Positions 26,383 to 34,494 of a stretch of 64,000 nt of DNA are shown here, piece after piece; within the stretch, counting starts at the first letter, position 1; each line of letters opens with the position of its first letter. Below the pieces are notes generated by a model. It worked only from the letters and a program-made list of their open reading frames with translations, searched no databases and was not told the DNA's origin. Origin of the DNA: Quatrionicoccus australiensis (lineage in GTDB: Bacteria; Pseudomonadota; Gammaproteobacteria; Burkholderiales; Rhodocyclaceae); the NCBI RefSeq assembly GCF_020510525.1, contig NZ_CP075188.1, positions 434,001 through 498,000 on the forward strand. The letters run 5' to 3'. The position numbers were made by a program, and so were the translations under genes.

Positions 26383-28437
26383 ATGCGCGTTGTTGCCTTT
26401 CTCCTCCTCTGCCTGATCCTGTCGCCTGTCTATGCGCTGGAAAAGGTCAGCATCCAGCTCAACTGGAAGCATCAGTTCCAATTTGCCGGCTATTACGCCG
26501 CTATCGAGAAGGGTTATTTCCGCAATGCCGGCTTCGAGGTCAGCCTGCACGAGCTGGCCGAGGGAAGCGACCCGATCGACGAGGTGCTCAAGGGCAAGGC
26601 CGATTATGGTGTTGCTGCGTCGGAGCTTGCCTTGCGCCGTGGTCTGGGACAGCCGGTGGTGGCGCTCGCCGTCATCGTGCAGCATTCGCCGCTGGTCTTG
26701 CTGGTCAACCGGCGCAAGATTCCCAGCATCGATGCCCTGGCCGGGCAGCGCATCATGCTCTTGCCGCATGAGGCCGAACTGCTCGCCTATCTGCGGCGTG
26801 AGGGCGTCGCAAACTACGTGACGGTGCCGCACCGTTTCGAGCTGGGCGAACTGCTCGCCGGCAATGTCGATGCCTATTCCGGCTACTCGACCGACGAGCC
26901 TTTCCTGCTTCGCCAGGACAATTTTCCCTACCTGGCGTATTCGCCGAGCGCCGCCGGCATCAATTTTTACGGTGACACGCTGTTCACCTCCGAGCGCCAC
27001 CTCAAGTCTTCGACCAGGGCCGTGCGCGACTTCCGGGAAGCCGTCCTGCGCGGCTGGGAATATGCCATGGCGCATCCGGACGAAATTGCCGAGCTCATCC
27101 TGCAACGCTATTCGACGCGCCACAGCAGGGCGCATTTGCTGTTCGAAGCCGCCGAAATGAAGCGTCTGATGCAGCCCGAACTGGTTGAAATCGGTCAGAT
27201 GTCCGCCACCCGCTGGCAACAGATTGCCCAGACCTACGCCGAGCAGGGCATGCTGCCAAGTGGTTTTGCGCTGGATGGCCTGGTCTACGACAGCGCGCCG
27301 CGCCGTCTGCCTGCCTGGGTGTTGCCGGTGCTGGGCGGCGCCGTCGTGATCTTCATCTCGCTGGCCTTGCTCGCCATCTATTTCGCGCGCCTCAATCGGC
27401 GTTTGCAGAAGGAAATCGATATCCGGCAGGCGACCGAACTGGCCCTGGGCGAAAGCGAGGAGCGTTATCGCCTGCTTGCCGAACAGAGCAAGGATGTGAT
27501 CTGGATGCTCGATGTGGCCAGTCTGCGCTTCACCTACATCAGTCCGGCAGTCGAGAAATGGCGGGGTTTTACCGCGGCCGAAGCGATGCAGCAGTCGTTG
27601 GTCGAGGCGCTGACGCCAAGCTCGCTGGAGCGCATCCAGGCATTGCTGCAGGATCATCTCGGCCGTCTGGCGGCGGGTGACAAGAGCGCCATGTCGGCAA
27701 TGTACGAGATCGAGCAGCCGCACAAAAACGGCAGCATCGTTTCCTCCGAGGTGGTGGCCAGTTTTCTGCTCGATCATGCCGGGCTGCCGGCGACTGTCCT
27801 TGGCATTTCGCGCGACATTTCCGAGCGTCGGGTGGCCGAGGACAGACTGCGCATCGCCAATGAGGACTTGCGCCGGCAACTGGAGGAGATCGAGCATCTG
27901 CAGGTGGCTTTGCAGGAACAGGCCATTCGCGACAGCCTGACCGGTTGCTTCAACCGGCGCTATCTCGACGAAACCCTGGAGCGCGAACTGTGGCGCGCCC
28001 GGCGCGAGGGCTATCCGCTGGCTCTGGTCATTCTCGATCTCGACCACTTCAAGCAGATCAACGACACCTACGGCCACCAGGCCGGTGACGAGGCGCTACG
28101 CGAGCTGGCGCGCAGCCTGCAGGCCGACATTCGCCACGAAGACGTGCTGTGCCGCTACGGCGGCGAGGAATTTGTCATCCTGATGCCACGCATGCCGCTT
28201 GCGGTGGCCGCCGAGCGGGCCGAACGCTGGCGTACGACGATTGCCGAGATTCGTGTCCGGTTCGGCAATTTCACGCTCGCTTTCACCACCTCGCTCGGTG
28301 TCGCCGCCTATCCCGAACACGGCAAGATGCCCGACGAACTGACCCAGGCGGCCGACCTGGCGCTCTATATCGCCAAACATGAAGGGCGCAACCGGGTCGT
28401 CGTGTATTCGCCGCCGGCGCGGGACGGTACGGTTTAG
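26383..28437 (+). CDS. NMT1/THI5-like periplasmic sensor diguanylate cyclase
   Basis: The 684-residue protein has a signal sequence, a periplasmic binding-protein domain of the NMT1/THI5 kind (about 20-270, including LNWKHQFQFAGYYAA), one membrane helix (about 308-332), a PAS domain (about 355-470) and a GGDEF domain. The active loop is GGEEF near residue 590 and is preceded by RHED, the inhibitory-site RxxD at the standard five-residue spacing, so it should make c-di-GMP with product inhibition. The ligand may be a pyrimidine or thiamin-precursor-like molecule, by analogy with the sensor family only. Confidence 0.9.
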   Translation: MRVVAFLLLCLILSPVYALEKVSIQLNWKHQFQFAGYYAAIEKGYFRNAGFEVSLHELAEGSDPIDEVLKGKADYGVAASELALRRGLGQPVVALAVIVQHSPLVLLVNRRKIPSIDALAGQRIMLLPHEAELLAYLRREGVANYVTVPHRFELGELLAGNVDAYSGYSTDEPFLLRQDNFPYLAYSPSAAGINFYGDTLFTSERHLKSSTRAVRDFREAVLRGWEYAMAHPDEIAELILQRYSTRHSRAHLLFEAAEMKRLMQPELVEIGQMSATRWQQIAQTYAEQGMLPSGFALDGLVYDSAPRRLPAWVLPVLGGAVVIFISLALLAIYFARLNRRLQKEIDIRQATELALGESEERYRLLAEQSKDVIWMLDVASLRFTYISPAVEKWRGFTAAEAMQQSLVEALTPSSLERIQALLQDHLGRLAAGDKSAMSAMYEIEQPHKNGSIVSSEVVASFLLDHAGLPATVLGISRDISERRVAEDRLRIANEDLRRQLEEIEHLQVALQEQAIRDSLTGCFNRRYLDETLERELWRARREGYPLALVILDLDHFKQINDTYGHQAGDEALRELARSLQADIRHEDVLCRYGGEEFVILMPRMPLAVAAERAERWRTTIAEIRVRFGNFTLAFTTSLGVAAYPEHGKMPDELTQAADLALYIAKHEGRNRVVVYSPPARDGTV

Positions 28438-28455
28438 CAGATTGCGTTTCCGGCG

Positions 28456-29133
28456 TTAATCGCCACCGCCCCCGCAGCCGCCTCCACCATCGCCACCCCC
28501 GTCCGAGCCGCTGCTGTCCGAGCTGTCGCCGGCGCAGCCGCCACCACTGCTGCCGCCGCAGCCCATGTGGCTGGCACAGAAAGTCGTGTCGCCAGTGGCA
28601 CTGGCCTGGCCTGCGGCCAGGCAATCGAGTTGATAGACAAAGCCGCCGGCAATGCCCAGCTTTGCATCGAGCGCGAACAGGCGGGGCAGGCGTTGCGGCT
28701 TTTTCGGGTCGATCTGCTCGTGTGCGCAGGCCAGGCGCCACGCACGGCGCAGGCCTTCGCTCGCCTGCGTCGGCGATTGCATTGCCTCGGCCGGCGTGTG
28801 GTGCAGGAAGCGGCCGAAGGCGGCGCGGCAGAACTTGTCGTAATGGCGGGTGAACAGAATGAACTCGTGCCAGGCATCGTCTGCTGCCTGCGAGGGCATG
28901 GCCACCATGCGCCGCTCGGCGCGGCGGCAGAGCACGAAGTAATCGCTTAGCGCAGCGAAGACCTCGGCCCGTTGTTCCGCGGTCAGCTCCGGGCGGCGGG
29001 CCGCCAGCCGCCGGTCAAGGAAGCGGGCATAGGGGTAGGCCGCGATATAGCCGGCCTGCCGTTGCCGCGCCCAGTTGCGCCAGAGCAGGCCGGCGAGCAG
29101 GGCGAGGCTGGCGATGATGACGAGCTTGATCAT
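28456..29133 (-). CDS. Membrane-anchored glycine-rich domain protein
   Basis: The 225-residue protein has an N-terminal membrane helix (about 3-20), a helical domain with the DDAWHEFILFTRHYDKFC motif seen in glycine-rich-domain (GRDP-like) proteins, and a C-terminal tail made almost only of Gly, Ser, Asp and Cys (about 190-225). The ATG overlaps the dehydrogenase stop by 4 bases (ATGA), so the two are translationally coupled. Function unknown; the Cys/Gly tail resembles those of TIGR04222-type membrane proteins. Confidence 0.7.
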   Translation of the reverse strand: MIKLVIIASLALLAGLLWRNWARQRQAGYIAAYPYARFLDRRLAARRPELTAEQRAEVFAALSDYFVLCRRAERRMVAMPSQAADDAWHEFILFTRHYDKFCRAAFGRFLHHTPAEAMQSPTQASEGLRRAWRLACAHEQIDPKKPQRLPRLFALDAKLGIAGGFVYQLDCLAAGQASATGDTTFCASHMGCGGSSGGGCAGDSSDSSGSDGGGDGGGGCGGGGD

Positions 29134-30584
29134 CCGTTGATGTCGAAGCAGAGATATTTCACTTCGAGGTAATCCTCGATCCCGTACTTCGAGCCTTCGC
29201 GGCCGATGCCCGATTGCTTGATGCCGCCGAAGGGCGCCACCTCGTTCGAGATCAGGCCGGTGTTGATGCCGACCATGCCGTACTCGAGCGCTTCGCCGAC
29301 GCGCCAGCAGCGGGCGACGTCGCGCGTGAAGAAATAGGCGGCAAGACCGAACTCGGTGTCGTTGGCCATGGCAATGGCCTCGGCTTCCGTTTCAAAGCGG
29401 AAGAGCGGGGCGACCGGGCCGAAGGTTTCCTCCTTCGCTACCTGCATGGCGCTGGTGATGTCGGCGAGCACGGTTGGCTCGTAGAAATTGCCGCCCAGTG
29501 CGTGGCGGCGGCCGCCGCAGAGGACGCGTGCGCCCTTGCCGACGGCGTCGGCGACATGCGCCTCGACCTTGGCCAGCCCGGCGGCATTGATCAGCGGTCC
29601 CTGGACGACGCCCGGCGTGGTGCCGGGGCCGACCTGCATCTGGGCAACACGGGCCGCAAACTTGCTGGCGAATTCGTCATAGACACCGGACTGCACGAGG
29701 AAGCGGTTGGCGCAAACGCAGGTCTGGCCGGTGTTGCGATATTTGGCCGTAATTGCCTGGTCGACCGCTGCGTCGATATTGGCATCGTTGAAAACGATGA
29801 AGGGGGCGTTGCCGCCGAGTTCGAGCGAGACCTTCTTGACGGTCGGGGCGCATTGCGCCATCAGCAGGCGACCGACGCCGGTCGAGCCGGTGAAGGAGAG
29901 CTTGCGCACGATCGGATTGGCGGTCAGCTCGCCGCCGATTGCCTGCGGGTTGCCGGTCACCACGTTGAAAACGCCGGCCGGGAAGCCGGCCTGCTCGGCG
30001 AGGACGGCGAGGGCGAGGGCGGTCAGCGGCGTCGCCTCGGCTGGCTTGACGACGACCGGGCAGCCGGCGGCGAGCGCCGGTGCGACCTTTCGCGTGATCA
30101 TTGCGAGCGGGAAGTTCCACGGCGTGATCGCGGCACAGACGCCGATCGGCTGCTTGACGACGAGCAGGCGGTTGCTGGCGGCCGGACTGGGAATGCTTTC
30201 GCCGTAAGTGCGCTTGCCTTCCTCGGCAAACCATTCGACGAAGGAGGCGCCGTAAAGCACTTCACCCTTGGCCTCGGCGAGCGGCTTGCCGCCTTCGGCG
30301 GTAACGATTTGCGCGAGGTCGTCGACGTTGTCGATGATCAGCTTGCACCAGGCTTGCAGCAACTGGGCGCGACGACGGGCAGTGAGGGCGCGCCAGGTCG
30401 GCCAGGCAGTGTTGGCGGCATCGATGGCGCGCCGCGTTTCGTCGGCGCCGCAGCGCGGCACGCTGCCGAGCACGGCACCGCTGGCCGGATCGAGCACGTC
30501 GAAGGTCGCCAAGTCATCGGCGCCCGTCCATTTTCCGGCAATAAAGTTGGTCGACCGCAGCAATTGCTCGTTCTGTAATTTCAT
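29130..30584 (-). CDS. gabD: NAD(P)-dependent succinate-semialdehyde dehydrogenase
   Basis: The 484-residue protein is an aldehyde dehydrogenase of the GabD group, oxidising succinate semialdehyde to succinate. It shows ITPWNFPLAMITRK, the catalytic Glu in SLELGGNAPFIVF and the catalytic Cys in NTGQTCVCANRF. The closest style is GabD, but glutarate-semialdehyde activity cannot be excluded. No gabT is in the window. The start is MKLQNEQLLR; AAGG lies just before the ATG. Confidence 0.88.
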   Translation of the reverse strand: MKLQNEQLLRSTNFIAGKWTGADDLATFDVLDPASGAVLGSVPRCGADETRRAIDAANTAWPTWRALTARRRAQLLQAWCKLIIDNVDDLAQIVTAEGGKPLAEAKGEVLYGASFVEWFAEEGKRTYGESIPSPAASNRLLVVKQPIGVCAAITPWNFPLAMITRKVAPALAAGCPVVVKPAEATPLTALALAVLAEQAGFPAGVFNVVTGNPQAIGGELTANPIVRKLSFTGSTGVGRLLMAQCAPTVKKVSLELGGNAPFIVFNDANIDAAVDQAITAKYRNTGQTCVCANRFLVQSGVYDEFASKFAARVAQMQVGPGTTPGVVQGPLINAAGLAKVEAHVADAVGKGARVLCGGRRHALGGNFYEPTVLADITSAMQVAKEETFGPVAPLFRFETEAEAIAMANDTEFGLAAYFFTRDVARCWRVGEALEYGMVGINTGLISNEVAPFGGIKQSGIGREGSKYGIEDYLEVKYLCFDING

Positions 30585-30647
30585 GGCCTTGAAAAATCCT
30601 GTAAAAACTGTAAGTTGAGAAGTGTTCCAAGAAAGTACATCAACTTC

Positions 30648-31148
30648 ATGCGCCTTCCCGTCCTGCTTGTTGCCACGCTGATCTCTGCCTTGCTGGCGGC
30701 CTGCGGCAGCCCGTCGCCGCGTCCGGGCGGCACGCCGGAAACTATAACGCATGCGCCTTTGCCGGTCAGCGAGAAAGGCAACGAGGTGGCTTTCTATGCG
30801 CTCGGCCTGATCGACACCGGCTACCGTTTCGGCGGCAAGAACCCGGAGGCCGGCCTCGATTGCAGCGGCATGGTCAGCTACATCTACGCCCAGGCGCTCG
30901 GCCTCAAGGTGCAAGGCAGCGCCGCCGACATCGCGCGGAGCGGTCGACCGCTCGAACCGGGCAAATTACGTCCGGGCGACCTGGTCTTCTTCAATACGCG
31001 CAACCAGCCTTTCTCGCACGTCGGCGTCTATGTCGGCGATGCGCGTTTCGTACATGCGCCATCGTCCAACGGCCGGGTCCGCATCGATCGTCTGAACGAC
31101 CGTTACTACGCGCAACGCTTCGAGGCGGCGCGCACCTTTTTCGACTGA
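30648..31148 (+). CDS. NlpC/P60 family lipoprotein
   Basis: The 166-residue protein has a lipoprotein signal (LLAACGS) and an NlpC/P60 domain: catalytic Cys in GLDCSGMVSY, His in FSHVGVYVG and a third polar residue in RFVHAPS. Such enzymes cut peptide bonds in the peptidoglycan stem. The start at 30648 diverges from gabD with 63 bp between them. It ends 4 bases before the convergent HDOD gene. Confidence 0.92.
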   Translation: MRLPVLLVATLISALLAACGSPSPRPGGTPETITHAPLPVSEKGNEVAFYALGLIDTGYRFGGKNPEAGLDCSGMVSYIYAQALGLKVQGSAADIARSGRPLEPGKLRPGDLVFFNTRNQPFSHVGVYVGDARFVHAPSSNGRVRIDRLNDRYYAQRFEAARTFFD

Positions 31149-31152
31149 ATGT

Positions 31153-32037
31153 CTAGTTAGCCGTCTCGGCCACGGCATCTGCGACCCGGTTGCGCAGGTC
31201 ATCCAGATCGCTCTCCGAAATGCCCAGGTGATCGAGTGCCCGTGCAAACAGGTTTGTGCCAACTTCGAGATCGCAGTCGTCGAGCAGTTCCGCGAGCAGA
31301 TGCTCGGCAACCTGGGTGACGGCAATCAAGGACAGTGCGCCGCCGGGCAGGGTTTTATCCGAGACGTCGTAGGCATCCGCTTCGTGATGGAAACGGATGG
31401 CTTGCCCGAGAATCGGCGGCAGGCCCCAGTTGCGCACCAGCAAAGAGCCGATGATCGGATGGGTGCAGGGAAAGTAATTGTCTTCGGCATCGACCAGCAT
31501 CAGGTTTTCACGCCGGCATTTTTCCAGTACTTCGCCGTAGTTCGGGAAGCGCTTCATCATCAGCGGAATGGCGGCGTCGTGAAACAGCGCATAGGTGTAG
31601 GAGGCATCCGGCGAAATGCCGTACTGGCGCCGGGCGATCAGGCTGGACACAACGGCCATCAGCGTCGTACGTTTCCAGAACTGCTCCAGCCAGGCCGCCG
31701 GCAGGCCGGTCATGCTGGCGCGCAGGGCGACGGCGACCACGACGCAGACGATGTTTTTCGTGCCGAGACGCTCAACCGCCTTGCGGACGCTGGAGATGCG
31801 CGTGCTGGCGCCGTACAGCGGCGAGTTGGCCAGTTTGAGCGCGGCGGCCGACATGCCGGCATCGCCGGTGATGATGTCGGCCAGACGCTTCAGGTCCGGT
31901 TCATCCCTTTGCGCTTCCTGCATGGCGTCGGTAACGAAAACCGGGCAGGCCGGGATGTCGACCGTTGCCATGACCTTTTGCACATCTTCATGGGAGAGTT
32001 CGTAATTTTTTTCCTGGGGCATGGTTCGACTTTTCAT
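31153..32037 (-). CDS. HDOD domain protein
   Basis: The 294-residue protein is a single HDOD domain, a non-catalytic relative of HD hydrolases used in signalling: VDIPACPVF, LKLANSPLYGASTRISSVRKAVERLG, then FHDAAIPLMMKRFP and FHHEAD. It retains some His and Asp residues but not the full HD site. Start codons at 32037 and 32022 are both plausible; neither has a ribosome binding site. It diverges from tRNA-Arg. Confidence 0.85.
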   Translation of the reverse strand: MKSRTMPQEKNYELSHEDVQKVMATVDIPACPVFVTDAMQEAQRDEPDLKRLADIITGDAGMSAAALKLANSPLYGASTRISSVRKAVERLGTKNIVCVVVAVALRASMTGLPAAWLEQFWKRTTLMAVVSSLIARRQYGISPDASYTYALFHDAAIPLMMKRFPNYGEVLEKCRRENLMLVDAEDNYFPCTHPIIGSLLVRNWGLPPILGQAIRFHHEADAYDVSDKTLPGGALSLIAVTQVAEHLLAELLDDCDLEVGTNLFARALDHLGISESDLDDLRNRVADAVAETAN

Positions 32038-32080
32038 CGTTGTCTGTGGTCTGGCCGTCAGCTTATTGGTTTTGATAACA

Positions 32081-32109
32081 TGGACGCAAGTCTCTGTAGC
32101 AGGTAGAAT
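32081..32109 (+). promoter_or_regulatory. Promoter of tRNA-Arg
   Basis: TGGACG (32081-32086) and TAGAAT (32104-32109) are 17 bp apart, and the -10 element ends 12 bases before the tRNA. Confidence 0.5.
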
Positions 32110-32121
32110 CCTGCCTCCCAT

Positions 32122-32198
32122 GCGCCCGTAGCTCAGCTGGATAGAGTACTGCCCTCCGAAGGCAGGGGTCGGGGGTTCGAATCTCTCCGGGCGCACCA
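32122..32198 (+). tRNA. tRNA-Arg (CCG)
   Basis: The sequence folds as a 77-base cloverleaf: acceptor stem GCGCCCG/CGGGCGC, D arm, anticodon stem CTGCC/GGCAG around the loop CTCCGAA (anticodon CCG), and T loop TTCGAAT. The 3' CCA is encoded. The T stem has two G-T pairs. It decodes CGG arginine codons. No duplicate of its 3' end was seen nearby, so there is no sign of an integrated element. Confidence 0.93.
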
Positions 32199-32208
32199 AG
32201 ATTCAAGC

Positions 32209-32243
32209 AAAAGAGCCATCCCTTGGGATGGCTCTTTTGCTTT
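32209..32243 (+). terminator. Rho-independent terminator of tRNA-Arg
   Basis: A 14-bp perfect stem (AAAAGAGCCATCCC / GGGATGGCTCTTTT) is followed by GCTTT, 10 bases after the tRNA. Confidence 0.85.
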
Positions 32244-32352
32244 GTACGGAATCGATACGGCTGGCTGCCCGCTGTCAGCTTTCTATCAGTGCCGTATCTC
32301 TGGCGACAAGGGGCGAGCTTTCTCCGCCCCTGACTCCTGTGTGGAGCCGGCG

Positions 32353-32532
32353 TCAGCGAGGCTGGGGCTCGTTGTCGCGGAGATATTGCCAGTTAACTCT
32401 GGCCGGGTCGAGTTTTCCCGAAGTGACTTCGAAGGCGATGAGTGCCAGATAGCGCAAGACGGCATCCCTGGTTTCATCTGTCTGTTGCCGCATGCGTGAC
32501 AGGCAACGAATGGGTGGAAAGCGTTTTTCCAT
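32353..32532 (-). CDS. Possible small protein, 59 residues
   Basis: An ATG at 32532 opens 59 codons. The second half (TRDAVLRYLALIAFEVTSGK and on to a stop after NEPQPR) has normal composition for this genome. It lies on the strand of, and downstream from, the TolC gene, past a strong hairpin. No good ribosome binding site is near the ATG; the only AGGAGGG is 28 bases away inside the hairpin. It may be a small gene or the tail of a decayed one. Confidence 0.35.
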   Translation of the reverse strand: MEKRFPPIRCLSRMRQQTDETRDAVLRYLALIAFEVTSGKLDPARVNWQYLRDNEPQPR

Positions 32533-32555
32533 GGCAGCGGTCGATGTTTCTGATC

Positions 32556-32582
32556 GCCCTCCTGCGATGTCTGCAGGAGGGC
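32556..32582. terminator. Strong hairpin downstream of the TolC gene
   Basis: A perfect 10-bp stem (GCCCTCCTGC / GCAGGAGGGC) with a 7-base loop lies 33 bp after the TolC stop. No T tract follows, so it may end or protect the transcript rather than act as a classical terminator. Confidence 0.5.
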
Positions 32583-32614
32583 TGGTTGCTTTCGCAAATG
32601 CGGTGCGTTGCGGG

Positions 32615-34462
32615 TTATTTGCCGGCTTTGCAGCCGCCTACGGTATTGCCTATGCAGGGCACTGAATCTTCACGATTGATCAGCCACTTATTGCCGACCA
32701 GTATCATTTCCAGGGTCTTCTGCGTCACATCGCTGAACTGTTTTGAGCGATAGGTCTGGCGGAACTGGACACGAGCCCTATCCTTTCCATCCGGTCGAAC
32801 CTGCAAGTCCTGGATGTCGATGCTGATGTTGTCACGATTGGATATCCGGCTGCGGCGCAGCTGGGCCCAATCCTCGCGATTCAGGCCGCCGCCAGGTATG
32901 AAGCTGGGTGCGTAGAAACCGACATAATCGGAATAGTTTCTGGCCGCCCAGGCTGCATTCCAGCCCATGACCTGGCGTGTGACATCGCTTTCCGGGGTGG
33001 CCGTGGCAGGGGGAGGAGACGGTGGCGCGGCTCGTACCTCAAGTTTTGCCAGCGCTTTTGCATTCAGTGCGGCATAGTCGGTAGCCTGCGTGTCGACCGG
33101 TTCATTCGGGCAGAGCTGGCTACTGTCGCTTGGGGCGAGTTCTTGGGGTTCCGGGTCACGTACCTCGAGTTTTTGCAGCCCGAGGTACTCGAGTAGCGTG
33201 CCCATGCCGGCATAGGTACGCAGGTAGGCAAGGCTAAGGTCGGTGTCGGCATTGACTGCATTGCGGCGGGCGCTGAGCAGTTCGTTCTCGGTGTCGAGCA
33301 GATCGAGCAGGGTGCGTTGGCCAACGTTGAACTGATCGCGGTATGCGTCGCGCGTTTTTTCCAGCATGCTGACCTGGGTTGCCAGATAGTTTGATTGTTC
33401 TTTCAGCCGCAGTACATCGTTGTAGGCAATCGACAGGGTTTGGCGCGTGTCGCGGCAAGCTTTTTCGCGCAGGTCGAGTGCAATGTTCTTGCGCTCTGCA
33501 TATTGCCTTTCTCGGGCGCGGTCCGAGCCGCCGTTGAAGAGATTCCAGTTGATGACCAGTTCGGCCACGTTCTGCACCCGATTGCCGTCAACACCGAGAT
33601 AGTTGTTGATGTGGTCGGTGCGCGCGCGGAAATCGAGCTTCGGAGAGTAGGCGGCGCGGCGAACCTCCATGTCATGCTGGGCTGCCTCGATGTTCTCGAT
33701 GGCGGCAAGCAGGGTCGGGTTTTTCTTGTACAGGGTTTCCTGGGCCGCCTTCTGACTGGCCGGCAAGGCGTTGCTCAACTGGGCAGGCGGGATGACCGAG
33801 CCTGGCGGTTGGCTGTTGACCAGGCGTTGATAGCGCGCCGTCACGTCATGCAGGTTGGCGGTTTCCGTGGTCAAGTTGATTTCGGCCAGGGCCAGACGGC
33901 TGCCTGCCTGTTCGAGATCGACGCGGCGTCCGACACCAGACTGGGTGCGCCGGATCAGTTGTTCGTGGGTGGCTTTGTGCTGGACATAGTTGTCTTCGGC
34001 CAGAGTGACCAGGAAGCGGTAACGCAACACGTCGAGATAGGCGCGCGCTGCTTCGAGGGCGATGTTTTCAGAGGCGTCGAGCAACTCGTAGTAGCGCACC
34101 AGGCGGGCCTTGTCGAGACGCTTGACTTCACTGTGGGTGGCGAAGCCATCGAACAGCATCTGGTTCAGGCTGAGGCCGTAATTGCTGCGGGTGTAGTTGT
34201 TGCTCTGGCCTGCTGGCGGTTGTTTCAGGCTTTCTCGACCGGTGCCGGCGGTCAGGTCGACGCGTGGCAAAAAGCTGCCACGTGCAACACCGATTTCTTC
34301 TTCTGCCGCCTTCAGGTTGTGCCATTTCGAGGTAACTTCTGGGCTGCTCAGTACGGCCTGCTGTGCAACCTCCTTCAGTGTGGCGGGCGCGCCAGCGGGG
34401 GCTGCTGCAGCAAGCAGGGGAAACGAGGTCAACAAGGCGAGCAGAATGGCATTTTGTTTCAT
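32615..34462 (-). CDS. TolC family outer-membrane protein with C-terminal NTF2-like domain
   Basis: The 615-residue protein has a signal peptide (ending LLAAAAPA) and a TolC-type outer-membrane channel over about residues 25-430, similar to LapE/AggA proteins of adhesin exporters. A linker rich in Pro and Ala is followed by an added domain of about 110 residues (from RQVMGWNAAWAARNYSDYV to the end) that resembles the NTF2/SnoaL fold found with L,D-transpeptidase Cds6. It starts 33 bp after the adhesin stop on the same strand, so it is probably the channel for that adhesin. No LapB or LapC partner is beside it apart from the C39 exporter further on. Confidence 0.85.
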   Translation of the reverse strand: MKQNAILLALLTSFPLLAAAAPAGAPATLKEVAQQAVLSSPEVTSKWHNLKAAEEEIGVARGSFLPRVDLTAGTGRESLKQPPAGQSNNYTRSNYGLSLNQMLFDGFATHSEVKRLDKARLVRYYELLDASENIALEAARAYLDVLRYRFLVTLAEDNYVQHKATHEQLIRRTQSGVGRRVDLEQAGSRLALAEINLTTETANLHDVTARYQRLVNSQPPGSVIPPAQLSNALPASQKAAQETLYKKNPTLLAAIENIEAAQHDMEVRRAAYSPKLDFRARTDHINNYLGVDGNRVQNVAELVINWNLFNGGSDRARERQYAERKNIALDLREKACRDTRQTLSIAYNDVLRLKEQSNYLATQVSMLEKTRDAYRDQFNVGQRTLLDLLDTENELLSARRNAVNADTDLSLAYLRTYAGMGTLLEYLGLQKLEVRDPEPQELAPSDSSQLCPNEPVDTQATDYAALNAKALAKLEVRAAPPSPPPATATPESDVTRQVMGWNAAWAARNYSDYVGFYAPSFIPGGGLNREDWAQLRRSRISNRDNISIDIQDLQVRPDGKDRARVQFRQTYRSKQFSDVTQKTLEMILVGNKWLINREDSVPCIGNTVGGCKAGK

Positions 34463-34494
34463 GAGGTTCGGTCCTGAATAGTGTGTTGGCGTGT

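Noticed and set aside
29214..30578. Open frame of 454 codons opposite gabD
   Set aside because: It is antisense to a well-conserved dehydrogenase and has shadow-like composition.
32122..32614. tRNA-Arg 3' end as an attachment site of an integrated element
   Set aside because: No second copy of the tRNA end and no integrase or phage gene were seen on either side.
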